Shown here piece by piece: positions 1-8,384 of a DNA stretch of 64,000 nt. Numbering within the stretch: position 1 is the first letter of the stretch; each line of letters starts with the position of its first letter. Origin of the DNA: Vogesella indigofera (GTDB lineage Bacteria > Pseudomonadota > Gammaproteobacteria > Burkholderiales > Chromobacteriaceae); the NCBI RefSeq assembly GCF_003633895.1, contig NZ_RBID01000014.1:1-64000 (forward strand). Reading direction: 5' to 3'. Under the pieces are notes generated by a model. It ran no database searches. It was not told the DNA's origin and saw only the letters and a program-made list of their open reading frames with translations. The translations under genes were made by a program, and so were the position numbers.

Positions 1-5
1 CCGGA

Positions 6-43
6 TACCGCCAGCAGTGTTTGCGGCACGCTACCGCCAGCAG
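6..43. repeat. 12-bp direct repeat TACCGCCAGCAG, two copies
   Basis: The word TACCGCCAGCAG is present at 6-17 and again at 32-43, 26 bases apart. It lies next to a decayed transposase fragment at the left edge of the polysaccharide locus. It may be debris of rearrangement. No function can be assigned. Confidence 0.5.
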
Positions 44-91
44 CGGGCCACCGAACTATCAAGCAGTACCACTACCATGCAAACCTAGGAC

Positions 92-244
92 TTCTCTCCT
101 TATCGCTGGTATGGCTGGCGGGGGCAGATCATATCTGCAGGATGTGAAGACTATGGCTTGAGTCACAAGTAGGCTTACCGTATCTATCGAAAATCAGGAT
201 TGAACCTGTGAATCAAGTCGAAAAAACAGATTGTGTGGGAGACA
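92..244 (+). pseudogene. Decayed IS3-family transposase (OrfB) fragment
   Basis: Reading the plus strand in the frame of base 92 gives a stretch ending DYGLSHK-stop-AYRIYRKSGLNL-stop-IKSKKQIVWE. This matches the family pattern (Y)GxNHKRVYRIYxELxLNLRIKPKKRLVRE, which precedes the DDE catalytic domain in IS3-family OrfB proteins. Two in-frame stops (170-172 TAG, 209-211 TGA) fall where the family has arginine codons, as expected from point decay. No start, DDE region or terminal inverted repeats are visible, so this is a remnant and cannot be active. It marks the left border of the polysaccharide locus and fits past insertion-sequence activity there. Family assignment is from motif memory only. 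Confidence 0.5.
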
Positions 245-265
245 GTCTATTTTGCTAGCTTGCAG

Positions 266-287
266 AGAAAGGGGGCCTTATGTCCCC
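266..287 (-). terminator. Possible weak terminator after the polysaccharide operon
   Basis: On the minus strand GGGGACATAAGGCCCC can form a 4-bp GC stem with an 8-base loop, followed by CTTTCTC. The stem is short and the T-run broken. It is listed only because it lies directly downstream of the last gene of the operon. Confidence 0.25.
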
Positions 288-323
288 GCGTCCCTGATAC
301 AGTCTGACCGGCTGTTGCCGAGT

Positions 324-1538
324 TCATTTCCTCTGGCCACCGTTGAGTGCCACAACGATTTGCGATACCGCCGTTTCCGTGGAAAATAGCCGTGCATACA
401 GGGCACGACAGTGCTCCTTGAATGGCGTCCCGCTATCCAGCGCCTGTAGTAATGTCATGGCAAGTTGTTGCAGGGTAGCCAGCGAATTGTTTTCGCACAC
501 AAAGCCAACCTTTTCCTGGCGAATGATATCCGCAAGGTCATTTCCGGCGTTGATATTAGCCAGCACGGGGAGCCCGCTCTGCATATAGGTCAGGAATTTT
601 CCAGGGATATTATGCGATTTATGCCGGGGGTCCAGTGCCACGAGTCCGACGCTGCATTGCGCATAAAGACCGGGTATTTCGTCCGGATGGATTTCATCAT
701 GGAACAGTACATTATCCAGACCACGTGTCGCCGCATCCGTCGCAAGGTTTTTGGCATCGCTGCCGCGGCCGACAAACAGGAAACCTACATCCGCGCGTGC
801 CTGCAGTTGTTCCGCCAAGTCCAGCATGATTGCCATGCCTTGTGCGATGCCCATATTGCCGGCATAGACAAAGATCTTCCGTCCGGCCAGTGTGGTATCG
901 GCCAGCTTGATCGAACAGTGGCCGACCGGGGCATCCGCCAGCCAGTTCTGCAGCACTTCGACGCGTCGCCCTGCCCGTTGTGACCAGCGGTCAAAGTAGG
1001 ACAGATTGCCGGGGGTCTGTACGCCGACAACATCGGCAATCGAGTACTGGTAGCGTGCCACTGCCGAAAAAAAACGATAGGGTAGGCCCCGACCCATCAG
1101 CCCCATGTCCACCGCCCATTCAGGGAAGATGTCGCGAATGATCAGGTAGCCCTTGCACTTGCTCGATCGCTTGAGCGAGCTGGCCAGTGGGCCGTGAAAG
1201 ATGGAGGGGGCGTACCAGGCCACGCCATCCCATTGTTCCTGGGCAAGCGGGCTCTTGTGCAGATTGCGCAGCATGGAAAATGGCATCAGAAACTCGCCGA
1301 TCGTGCGGCGTACATAGCCGATATCCTTTGTACGCGGCGCGCGCAGGCGCAGAACGCGCACACCGTCCAGCGTTTCCAATTGCCAGGGGCTAGCCAGCTC
1401 TGCCGAGGGCAGCAGCACGGTCAGCTGGTGGCCTTGGCGTGCGAACTCGCGCGATAGATCGCGCAGCTGTACCGCTCCGGATGTGCGCAGCGGCGGGAAG
1501 GTATCGGCGATGAGGGCTATTTTCATGGGCTGCGCCAT
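324..1538 (-). CDS. wbuB: Family 4 glycosyltransferase, probable L-FucNAc transferase (WbuB/WbjE-like)
   Basis: This 404-aa protein should transfer a sugar, most likely L-FucNAc, onto the lipid-linked O-unit at the cytoplasmic face of the inner membrane. The N-terminus (MKIALIADTFPPLRTSG) is typical of the GT4 acceptor domain. The C-terminal half has the nucleotide-sugar part, with a Rossmann strand KIFVYAGNMG and the segment GKFLTYMQSGLPVLA. It directly follows fnlA-fnlB-fnlC, as WbuB does in E. coli serogroups containing FucNAc and as WbjE does in Pseudomonas aeruginosa. The chosen ATG overlaps the fnlC stop (TGATG) with GGAAAC upstream, suggesting translational coupling. An in-frame ATG 12 bases later (MKIAL) is the other plausible start. 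Acceptor and linkage cannot be read from sequence. Confidence 0.8.
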   Translation of the reverse strand: MAQPMKIALIADTFPPLRTSGAVQLRDLSREFARQGHQLTVLLPSAELASPWQLETLDGVRVLRLRAPRTKDIGYVRRTIGEFLMPFSMLRNLHKSPLAQEQWDGVAWYAPSIFHGPLASSLKRSSKCKGYLIIRDIFPEWAVDMGLMGRGLPYRFFSAVARYQYSIADVVGVQTPGNLSYFDRWSQRAGRRVEVLQNWLADAPVGHCSIKLADTTLAGRKIFVYAGNMGIAQGMAIMLDLAEQLQARADVGFLFVGRGSDAKNLATDAATRGLDNVLFHDEIHPDEIPGLYAQCSVGLVALDPRHKSHNIPGKFLTYMQSGLPVLANINAGNDLADIIRQEKVGFVCENNSLATLQQLAMTLLQALDSGTPFKEHCRALYARLFSTETAVSQIVVALNGGQRK

Positions 1539-2674
1539 CAGTACTGTTTCCATACCACACGGTTCACGTAGTCGGTGTAGCTATGGATTATGCGGACAAC
1601 CTTGTCGGCCACATTCGGCATGCTGTAATCGGTAACCAGACGCAGGTTGCGCTCGGTGCCGCGCAACTGTGAATCAAGTATTGCCAAGCCCTGGCGCACC
1701 CGGTCGGTGGCAAGCCCGACCATCATGACTGCTGCCTCCTCCATCCCCTCTGGGCGCTCATGGGCTTCACGCAAGTTCAGGGCGGGAAAGTTCAGGATCG
1801 ATGATTCTTCATTGATGGTGCCGCTGTCCGACAATACTGCCTTGGCTGACATCTGCAATCTGACGTAGTCGTGAAAGCCAAGCGGCTTGAGCAAACGCAC
1901 CCGGGGGTGGAATCTGGCACCGGTTGCGTCGACGCGTTTCTGGGTGCGGGGATGGGTCGAAACGATGACCGGCAGGTCATGATCCTCGGCCACGGCATTC
2001 AGTACACCCACTATCCTGGAGAAGGCCTGTTCGGACTCGATATTTTCCTCGCGGTGGGCACTGACCACAAAGTAGGCCTGCTCCTGCAGTTGCAGGCGCT
2101 GCAGGATGTCCGAGGACTGGATCCGGGGTAGGTAGTGATGCAGCACTTCGTACATCGGGCTCCCGGTCTTGATTACCTGATCCGGGGGCAGGCCTTCCCG
2201 CAGCAGATAGTCACGGGCGATGGTGCTGTAGGTAAGGTTGATGTCTGCCGTGTGATCCACGATACGGCGGTTGGTTTCTTCCGGCACACGCTGGTCGAAG
2301 CAGCGATTGCCTGCCTCCATGTGGAAGATGGGAATCTTGCGTCGCTTGGCTGGGATCACGGACAGGCAGCTATTGGTGTCGCCCAGCACCAGCATGGCAT
2401 CCGGCTGCTCGCTGGCCAGCACACGATCAACGGCAATGATCAGATTGCCGATGGTGTGGGCGGCGCCGCTACTGCCTTCCGCACTGTTCAGGAAGTGATC
2501 CGGTTTTCTGATGCCGAGATCGTCAAAGAAAACCTGATTCAATTCGTAGTCGTAGTTCTGCCCGGTATGTACCAGCACATGCTCGCAGTGCTCATCCAGG
2601 GCGGCCAGCACGCGGGATAGCCGGATAATTTCGGGTCGGGTGCCGACCACCGACATAACTTTCAGTTTTTTCAT
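1538..2674 (-). CDS. fnlC: UDP-N-acetyl-L-talosamine 2-epimerase (FnlC/WbjD), last step to UDP-L-FucNAc
   Basis: A 378-aa non-hydrolysing nucleotide-sugar 2-epimerase of the WecB superfamily. Visible motifs are [15 protein letters not shown] at the N-terminus, [32 protein letters not shown] with the family Glu/Arg residues, HREENIE and [11 protein letters not shown]. Preceded by FnlA and FnlB in the same order and strand, it should convert UDP-2-acetamido-2,6-dideoxy-L-talose to UDP-L-FucNAc. It ends at the TGA that overlaps the next glycosyltransferase start. The substrate is inferred from gene context; sequence alone would also allow a WecB or WbpI activity. Confidence 0.88.
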   Translation of the reverse strand: MKKLKVMSVVGTRPEIIRLSRVLAALDEHCEHVLVHTGQNYDYELNQVFFDDLGIRKPDHFLNSAEGSSGAAHTIGNLIIAVDRVLASEQPDAMLVLGDTNSCLSVIPAKRRKIPIFHMEAGNRCFDQRVPEETNRRIVDHTADINLTYSTIARDYLLREGLPPDQVIKTGSPMYEVLHHYLPRIQSSDILQRLQLQEQAYFVVSAHREENIESEQAFSRIVGVLNAVAEDHDLPVIVSTHPRTQKRVDATGARFHPRVRLLKPLGFHDYVRLQMSAKAVLSDSGTINEESSILNFPALNLREAHERPEGMEEAAVMMVGLATDRVRQGLAILDSQLRGTERNLRLVTDYSMPNVADKVVRIIHSYTDYVNRVVWKQY

Positions 2675-2683
2675 GGTTTTCTC

Positions 2684-3799
2684 TTACAGCGGGCTGGCGT
2701 AGGTATCCGGCTTGGCACGGTCGAAGATTTCATTGGCCCACAGCATCACCACCAACTCGTCCGTGCCGATATTGGTAATGTCATGGGTCCAGCCCGGGAC
2801 AGTTTCGACGATTTCCGACTGCTCGCCGCTGGTGACGAGCTCGAATGTTTCGCCGGTGCCCATGTGGCGGAACTTGAAGCGCGCCAGCCCCTTGATCACC
2901 AGGAATTTCTCGGTCTTGCTGTGGTGATAGTGGCCGCCTCGCGTAATGCCGGGATGGGCGCTAAAGAACGAGAATTGCCCGCAATCCGGTGTCTTGAGCA
3001 TTTCCACGAATACACCGCGCGCATCACCATGTCGCGGTACCTGGTAGGCAAAGCGCTCGGTTGGCAGGTAGCTTACGTAGGTGGAATACAGCGCACGCAT
3101 CAGGCCGGTGCCTACGCGGGGGGTAAGCAGCGTGGCGCGGCTGTCGCGGAATGCCTGGATCTGCTGTGCCAGTTCGCCGACGGTGGTGCTATAGCGTGGA
3201 GCGAGCATCTCGAATCCATCGGCATCTACGGTGCTGTCCGCACCGTCCATGAGCTGGATAAAACGCTCGATCACATCATCCACGTAAACCAGCGTCAGCG
3301 GGGCGGCCGGATCATTGACCTGTATTGGCAGGTCACGGGCGATGTTGTGGCAGAAGGTGGCCACCGCGGAGTTGTAATTCGGCTTGCACCATTTGCCAAA
3401 TACATTGGGCAGACGGAACACGTGCACGGGTATGCCGCTAGCGCGCTGTAACTCGAACAAGGCATCCTCGGCGACACGCTTGCTGACACCATACGGATTA
3501 TCATGCGCCGCCTGAATGGAGGAGGTATACACCACCGGCAGGTGACGGCCGCTGGCACGTATCGCGGCACACAGCAAGCTGGTCAACCCGGCGTTGCCGG
3601 TAGCAAACTCCTGCGGGTCCTCTGGCCGGTTGATACCCGCGAGGTGAAAGACAAAATCTACCCCTTCCAGCAAGACAGGCAGTTGCGCTGCATCATGTTC
3701 GCGTGTGAAGCAGACCACATCTACGTCTTTACGTTCAGCCAGATGCAGTTGCAGGTTCTTGCCAACAAAGCCGTTCGCACCCGTAATCAACACTTTCAT
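2684..3799 (-). CDS. fnlB: UDP-2-acetamido-2,6-dideoxy-hexos-4-ulose reductase (FnlB/WbjC/CapF)
   Basis: This 371-aa two-domain enzyme follows FnlA in the UDP-L-FucNAc pathway. Residues 1 to about 240 are a short-chain reductase with the NAD(P)-binding motif ITGANGFVGKN, the segment VYTSSIQAAHDNPYGVSKR (with the YxxxK pair) and LPNVFGKWCKPNYNS. From about residue 245 there is a cupin domain (HPGITRGGHYHHSKTEKF) with the cluster of histidines expected for the CapF C-terminal metal site. This fusion is diagnostic of the CapF/WbjC/FnlB family, and full length is as usual. It is separated by 2 bases from fnlA and 9 bases from fnlC, so one operon is likely. Confidence 0.92.
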   Translation of the reverse strand: MKVLITGANGFVGKNLQLHLAERKDVDVVCFTREHDAAQLPVLLEGVDFVFHLAGINRPEDPQEFATGNAGLTSLLCAAIRASGRHLPVVYTSSIQAAHDNPYGVSKRVAEDALFELQRASGIPVHVFRLPNVFGKWCKPNYNSAVATFCHNIARDLPIQVNDPAAPLTLVYVDDVIERFIQLMDGADSTVDADGFEMLAPRYSTTVGELAQQIQAFRDSRATLLTPRVGTGLMRALYSTYVSYLPTERFAYQVPRHGDARGVFVEMLKTPDCGQFSFFSAHPGITRGGHYHHSKTEKFLVIKGLARFKFRHMGTGETFELVTSGEQSEIVETVPGWTHDITNIGTDELVVMLWANEIFDRAKPDTYASPL

Positions 3800-3801
3800 G
3801 C

Positions 3802-4830
3802 TTATTCCTCGGGCTCTACGTGTTCGCCATCAATGGTTGCCCGCATGAACCGCAGCTTCATCAACAATGCCTGCATGCCCTGCACGTCCAGGCGTGCCGT
3901 ATTATGGGAGTTGTACTCGACAGCTTCCGATATCTTGATTTCGCCCTGCTCGACGAACTTGCCGTAATTCAGATCGCGCAGGTCGGGCGGAATGCGGTAA
4001 TAGCCATCCAGGTCCTGGGCGGCAACCATCTCCTCGCGACTGAGCAGTACCTCGAACAGCTTCTCTCCGTGTCGCGTGCCGATGATATTGATGGGGTGCG
4101 CCGGCACGCCGAGCAGCCCGGTCAACGCTTTGGCCAGTGTCTCGATGGTGGCCGCTGGCGCTTTCTGCACGAATATCTCCCCAGGGTTGCCATGCTCGAA
4201 GGCAAACAACACCAGGTCCACCGCGTCATCCAGCGTCATCATGAAGCGGGTCATGTTTGGGTCGGTAATGCTAATTGGTTGCCCGGCGCGAATCTGCTTG
4301 GTAAACAGTGGAATGACAGAGCCGCGCGATGCCATCACGTTGCCGTAGCGGGTGGTGCAAATCACGGTGCCATTACTGGAACGGGATTTGGCGACAATTA
4401 CCTTCTCCATCATCGCCTTGCTGATACCCATGGCATTGATGGGGTAAACCGCCTTGTCCGTGCTCAGGCAGACCACGCGCTTCACCCCGCAGTTGATGGC
4501 GGCTTCAAGCACGTTTTCGGTGCCCAGCACGTTGGTCTTCACCGCCTCCATGGGGTGAAACTCGCAGGACGGCACCTGCTTGAGCGCGGCCGCATGGTAA
4601 ATGAAATCAACGCCGCGCACCGCATTCAATACCGACTGGTAGTCTCGTACGTCGCCAATATAAAACTTCAGCTTTGGACTGTCGTACTTCTTGCGCATGT
4701 CGTCCTGTTTCTTCTCATCACGGCTCAGGATACGAATTTCACGTAAATCAGATGCCAGAAAGCGGCGCAGGACGGCATTACCGAATGAGCCGGTACCACC
4801 GGTAATAAGCAGCGTTTTATCATTAAACAT
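3802..4830 (-). CDS. fnlA: UDP-GlcNAc 4,6-dehydratase/5-epimerase (FnlA/WbjB/CapE)
   Basis: A 342-aa short-chain dehydrogenase family enzyme that starts the UDP-L-FucNAc branch from UDP-GlcNAc. TGGTGSFGNAVLRRF at residues 10-24 is the nucleotide-binding glycine-rich loop. LSTDKAVYPINAMGISKAMME carries the family active site in which Met replaces the usual Tyr (MxxxK), as known in the WbjB/CapE/FlaA1 group. ATRYGNVMASRGSVIP is another signature. The three genes fnlA-fnlB-fnlC are complete and contiguous, so the pathway assignment is firm. No other dehydratase in the window competes for this role except LegB, which belongs to a separate branch. Confidence 0.93.
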   Translation of the reverse strand: MFNDKTLLITGGTGSFGNAVLRRFLASDLREIRILSRDEKKQDDMRKKYDSPKLKFYIGDVRDYQSVLNAVRGVDFIYHAAALKQVPSCEFHPMEAVKTNVLGTENVLEAAINCGVKRVVCLSTDKAVYPINAMGISKAMMEKVIVAKSRSSNGTVICTTRYGNVMASRGSVIPLFTKQIRAGQPISITDPNMTRFMMTLDDAVDLVLFAFEHGNPGEIFVQKAPAATIETLAKALTGLLGVPAHPINIIGTRHGEKLFEVLLSREEMVAAQDLDGYYRIPPDLRDLNYGKFVEQGEIKISEAVEYNSHNTARLDVQGMQALLMKLRFMRATIDGEHVEPEE

Positions 4831-4838
4831 GGTGGTTC

Positions 4839-6056
4839 CTAATTATGCTTACCAGCAAGGGAGCGATACATAGACAGCAGCTCTCTGGAATTGTTGGTAA
4901 CATCAAAATTCCGGTGTGCAAGTGCTTTTGCCGAACTACCCATTACGCTGCAGTTTTCGCGATTATTCAACAAGTATTCGATGGCAGTGGCAATTTCTTC
5001 TGCTGATTTCGGCGAAATCGCCAGCCCGGTTTCGCCGTGAATCAGCGTGTCGCTGAACGGATTCTTGACCGCCACGATGCTGGGCACGCCATAGAATGCG
5101 GCTTCGAAAATAGGGCGGCCGGGGGCATCGTAATGCGAGGGGAAGCAAAGCACGTCCACGTGCTTGTAGACCTGGCCGATATTCGACGTGAAGCCCAGCA
5201 GGTGGAAGGTTGGCCGCAGCGCGTGCTGATCCAGAAACTGCTCTACCTCCGCGCGCGAATTCTGCTGCAGGCCCAGCGCTTTTACCAGTCTGGCCTTGAG
5301 CCCCTTCGATGGTCTGGCATCGTCACCTACCACGATGAACTCCACGTCCAGCCCTTTATTCTTCAGCAGCAGTGCGGCTTGCAACAATTCCTGAATGCCT
5401 TTTACCTTCAGCAGGTTGCCGACAAAGCCCACTTTAAACGACGTCGTAGAAAGCTTGTTCAGGGCGTTGGACACCGCCGCGGTGTCCGCTTGCTCTTTAA
5501 CGCGGAAAGAGTTGTGAATGATGTTGACCGGCATGTTCTGCGGCAGGGAGGCTCGCACGTTCTGGTCGATGGCCACAATGCCTGCCGCCAGCTTGCGGAA
5601 CAAACGGTTCACCAGCCGTGTGCGCCAGGACGCGGGATCATCCCGGGCTACCGAGCGTACGTGCACCAGTGCCGGCGCATCAAAAATGCGCTTGGCCAGC
5701 CATAGTGTCAGCAGACCAGTGAACTCATTGACATGAATAAGATCCACGCTGCCGAACTGCGCGCGAGCCTGGCGCAGCGCCTTGATGGTATAAGGCAGGT
5801 AGGCGATTTCACGCAGTAGCACCAGCCATCTGGTGCCCCGGTAGTAGCTGTAGCGGGTATTGTCGAACTGCGTAAGCCCCTTGGCTGCGACTACAGGCCC
5901 CAGTTTGCTGAAAAACTCTGCGACAGTACCCTGCTGGGTGACAAACAGCGGGCTAACCGATTTGGCCGGCATTTCGGATAAAGCCTCGAACAGGCTGCGC
6001 GAAGCCCCGCCAAATGCGCCGGTAAAATGCAGGCACAGTACCTTGAGCGGTTTCAT
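4839..6056 (-). CDS. Family 4 glycosyltransferase (GT-B)
   Basis: This 405-aa protein is a GT4-type transferase for one linkage of the repeat unit. The N-terminal acceptor domain contains LCLHFTGAFGGASRSLFEAL. The C-terminal donor domain has VGFVGNLLKVKGIQELLQAA and the E-x7-E region GRPIFEAAFYGVPSIVAV, which binds the donor nucleotide. It overlaps the upstream amidotransferase gene by ATGA. Donor and acceptor sugars cannot be told from sequence. Its position between the FnlABC genes and the LfnA-like gene suggests a role near the FucNAc-derived residue. A copy of the repeated 12-mer AGGTTGGCCGCA lies inside it at 5207-5218. Confidence 0.8.
   Translation of the reverse strand: MKPLKVLCLHFTGAFGGASRSLFEALSEMPAKSVSPLFVTQQGTVAEFFSKLGPVVAAKGLTQFDNTRYSYYRGTRWLVLLREIAYLPYTIKALRQARAQFGSVDLIHVNEFTGLLTLWLAKRIFDAPALVHVRSVARDDPASWRTRLVNRLFRKLAAGIVAIDQNVRASLPQNMPVNIIHNSFRVKEQADTAAVSNALNKLSTTSFKVGFVGNLLKVKGIQELLQAALLLKNKGLDVEFIVVGDDARPSKGLKARLVKALGLQQNSRAEVEQFLDQHALRPTFHLLGFTSNIGQVYKHVDVLCFPSHYDAPGRPIFEAAFYGVPSIVAVKNPFSDTLIHGETGLAISPKSAEEIATAIEYLLNNRENCSVMGSSAKALAHRNFDVTNNSRELLSMYRSLAGKHN
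5207..5218 (+). repeat. AGGTTGGCCGCA repeat, copy inside a glycosyltransferase gene
   Basis: Exact 12-mer, read on the coding (minus) strand across Leu-Arg-Pro-Thr-Phe. It is the only exact copy within the polysaccharide locus; the other nine lie between 28.5 and 60.5 kb. Confidence 0.8.
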
Positions 6057-7165
6057 CCGATGTACCTGCGGGTGGTGTTGACAATCTTCTTGGCGCGCTC
6101 GAAGAGTGAGTGGCTGGTGTTGTAGCTTTCGAATGTCAAAGTCGGAGCCGACATGATGGTCTCGAACTCCGCCTCACTGATTTGTAGCTTCTTGATGACG
6201 TAGGTCCGATCCTCCTGTAGCAGGTTTTCTGGGTAGACTGGCTCCTTCATCAATTCAAGTGCCTGTTCCTTGCTCAGTTGACCGGAGCAGATAAGATTGG
6301 AGTAATGGGCTTTGCGTTTGTCAATATTGAACTTGCGCGGCAGGATGTATGCTTGGTAAAAGCGAGTGTAGATCGATTCGTAGTGCTTTCCTCCGTAATA
6401 AACCCAATCCAGTTCGTCTTGCAGCACCCGCATGGCTTCAGTTTTCTCATATTCGACATAGTTTAGAATGGAAACCATTCTTATTTTTTTGGCAAAAACA
6501 TAATAGCCAAGTTTCGCTAGGGAAAAGTGTGGGTAAGTCGTCAACTTGGATTTTCCGAAGCTCTTGTGAACATCCTTTATATAGCGCCAGTCGAAGTAAC
6601 CATACCCCCACTTTTCTGGCAGGATTGCTTCAGTTACCACGTTTGTGCCAGTAATGACATGCTTAAGGCCATACTTGTTGGCCATTTTATACAACAAGGC
6701 GAATATGGCATGGTCTGTCGGAACTTCGCCATCGGGTGTGGACGCTTTCAGGAAAGAAAGCTGCAGGTCTCGGAACTCCTCCCAGTCGATCACGTGGGTA
6801 TACAAATCGATATTCAGTTTCTGCAAGGTCTTCTGGATGTTGGCAACGGCAAGCTCGGAGTTCCAGCCATTGTCGAGATGCACAGCCAGCGGTCGCAGGC
6901 CGAATTTCTTAACTAGCCAGGCAACGTAAGTGCTGTCGACGCCACCGCTGATGCCAATGATGCAATCATACGGTTTCCCCTTGCCGGTGGCTTTAATTTC
7001 AGCGATGAGGCTATCCAGTTTGGTGTTTCGTTCTTCTTTGGAAATTAATCTAGTAGTTTTTAATAGTTCATATCGATGGCAGTGAGAGCAGTGGCCTTGG
7101 CTATCAAAATGGATATCGGGGTCTGATTTGTCCATAATGCAATTTGAACATGTTGCATATTTCAT
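6053..7165 (-). CDS. lfnA: N-acetyl sugar amidotransferase (LfnA/WbuX/WbpG family), probable L-FucNAc to L-FucNAm
   Basis: This 370-aa protein should turn an N-acetyl group into an acetamidino group using ATP and ammonia channelled from a HisH/HisF pair. Two CxxC pairs (C6/C9 and C26/C29) form a zinc-ribbon-like start. GISGGVDSTY at 71-80 is the ATP-pyrophosphatase PP-loop. Family members are P. aeruginosa WbpG (ManNAc3NAmA) and LfnA, and E. coli O145 WbuX (L-FucNAm). Here FnlABC are adjacent, the hisH/hisF pair is nearby and no WbpI-type epimerase is present, so L-FucNAc is the likeliest target. A 139-bp AT-rich gap separates it from the preceding polymerase gene. Substrate is inferred. Confidence 0.8.
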   Translation of the reverse strand: MKYATCSNCIMDKSDPDIHFDSQGHCSHCHRYELLKTTRLISKEERNTKLDSLIAEIKATGKGKPYDCIIGISGGVDSTYVAWLVKKFGLRPLAVHLDNGWNSELAVANIQKTLQKLNIDLYTHVIDWEEFRDLQLSFLKASTPDGEVPTDHAIFALLYKMANKYGLKHVITGTNVVTEAILPEKWGYGYFDWRYIKDVHKSFGKSKLTTYPHFSLAKLGYYVFAKKIRMVSILNYVEYEKTEAMRVLQDELDWVYYGGKHYESIYTRFYQAYILPRKFNIDKRKAHYSNLICSGQLSKEQALELMKEPVYPENLLQEDRTYVIKKLQISEAEFETIMSAPTLTFESYNTSHSLFERAKKIVNTTRRYIG

Positions 7166-7304
7166 TGTTTATTTTACCTTGAATGGATTGTTTTGTGATG
7201 GTGTTTTGGTTGGGGCCAAAAAACTAGTCGTGTATTTGTCAGTTTTGTGCGATTCTGCATAAAGATAGGAGGAATTTTTAATCTATCTTGGTGAGTTTAT
7301 ATTT

Positions 7305-8384
7305 CTAGTTGTAAGATTTTTTTGTATTTTTGTTATATTGTTTTTGGCAGTAAAATATGGCCCAGTAGATGTAAACTGGGTATAAATATCTTGGGGTAAA
7401 TATTGGGGATAGTGAAAATATTGCCAAATAAATTATTGAGGCAAGAGTTGCATTGGATTCTAAGGTTGGATTTTTTTTTAAAAAAATCAATAGCAATAAT
7501 CCAAGTGAGGCTGCAGAAGCTAGGGTTTGAACAACATCATTGTAAAAAACCTGATGGTCGTAAATTCCAAAAATATTAAAACTGAGGCCAAATAAAAGTT
7601 GTGCTGCTTTTAATGGGAATGCGAGAATGTAAAGTCCTGTGCCTTGTAATTCAATTAGCTTGTTCCAAATTCCTGATCCATCATGCTGATCTGCTGAAAA
7701 CTCAAAGCTTTCAATTACAGGGGCAAGAATTTCGTTGGCCATGTAGTATGCCAAGGAGATGGCAAGTAGGGTCAAGAAAATAAATGTTCGCCTCTTGTTT
7801 TTGAGAGGGTTGAGTGGGGAGTGAAAACAAAAAACTAATATTGCAAAGATCGCCAATTGCCATCTTGTAAGAATTGCTAAAAACAGGGAAAACATAAAGC
7901 CTAAAAAAGATCGGCGGTGATAAAACGATACTGTGTAAGCAACAAACAAGAATGATATTATTTCTTTGTTGATGGAGATTAGACTGGAAATTGTTGTTGG
8001 GTTGATTAGTATAATTAATAATAACTTTAATGAGTCCAGCTTCAATTCTTGAGATATTTTTATCACTCCCCAAGAAAAAACAATAAAATTAAAAATCAGA
8101 ACTAAATAGTAATTTTGATTGAGCAGATTTAAGATTAGTAGCGGGCCTAGAAAGTTACCACCTACAGATATGACGCTAACATCCTGTGCTAGCCAGTCAT
8201 TCGAGCTGCTTGCTAATTTGTGATAAGTCCATGAGTCGGCAAAGAATTGAATATCATTGCGCTCCTCCAGTGCGTCAATTCCAATGTAATGTAAGAAAGT
8301 GACACAAAAAAAGAAAACAAATATTAGCAATACACATGATGCTTGCCAATTTTTGATTTTCTTAATCATTATCGCAATGTCCAT
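7305..8384 (-). CDS. wzy: Multispanning membrane protein, probable O-antigen polymerase (Wzy)
   Basis: This 359-aa protein is almost wholly hydrophobic, with roughly ten predicted membrane segments, for example VLLIFVFFFCVTFLHYIGI near the start and LGLLLLIFLKK near the end. It has no motif I recognise. Wzy polymerases are defined by such topology, low sequence conservation and position, and this is the only polytopic candidate in the locus besides Wzx. The gene is much more AT-rich than its surroundings, a common trait of imported wzy genes. The first ATG overlaps the hisF end; an ATG 15 bases later (MIKKIKN) that overlaps the hisF stop is equally possible. An EpsG-like polymerase is an alternative. 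Confidence 0.65.
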   Translation of the reverse strand: MDIAIMIKKIKNWQASCVLLIFVFFFCVTFLHYIGIDALEERNDIQFFADSWTYHKLASSSNDWLAQDVSVISVGGNFLGPLLILNLLNQNYYLVLIFNFIVFSWGVIKISQELKLDSLKLLLIILINPTTISSLISINKEIISFLFVAYTVSFYHRRSFLGFMFSLFLAILTRWQLAIFAILVFCFHSPLNPLKNKRRTFIFLTLLAISLAYYMANEILAPVIESFEFSADQHDGSGIWNKLIELQGTGLYILAFPLKAAQLLFGLSFNIFGIYDHQVFYNDVVQTLASAASLGLLLLIFLKKNPTLESNATLASIIYLAIFSLSPIFTPRYLYPVYIYWAIFYCQKQYNKNTKKSYN

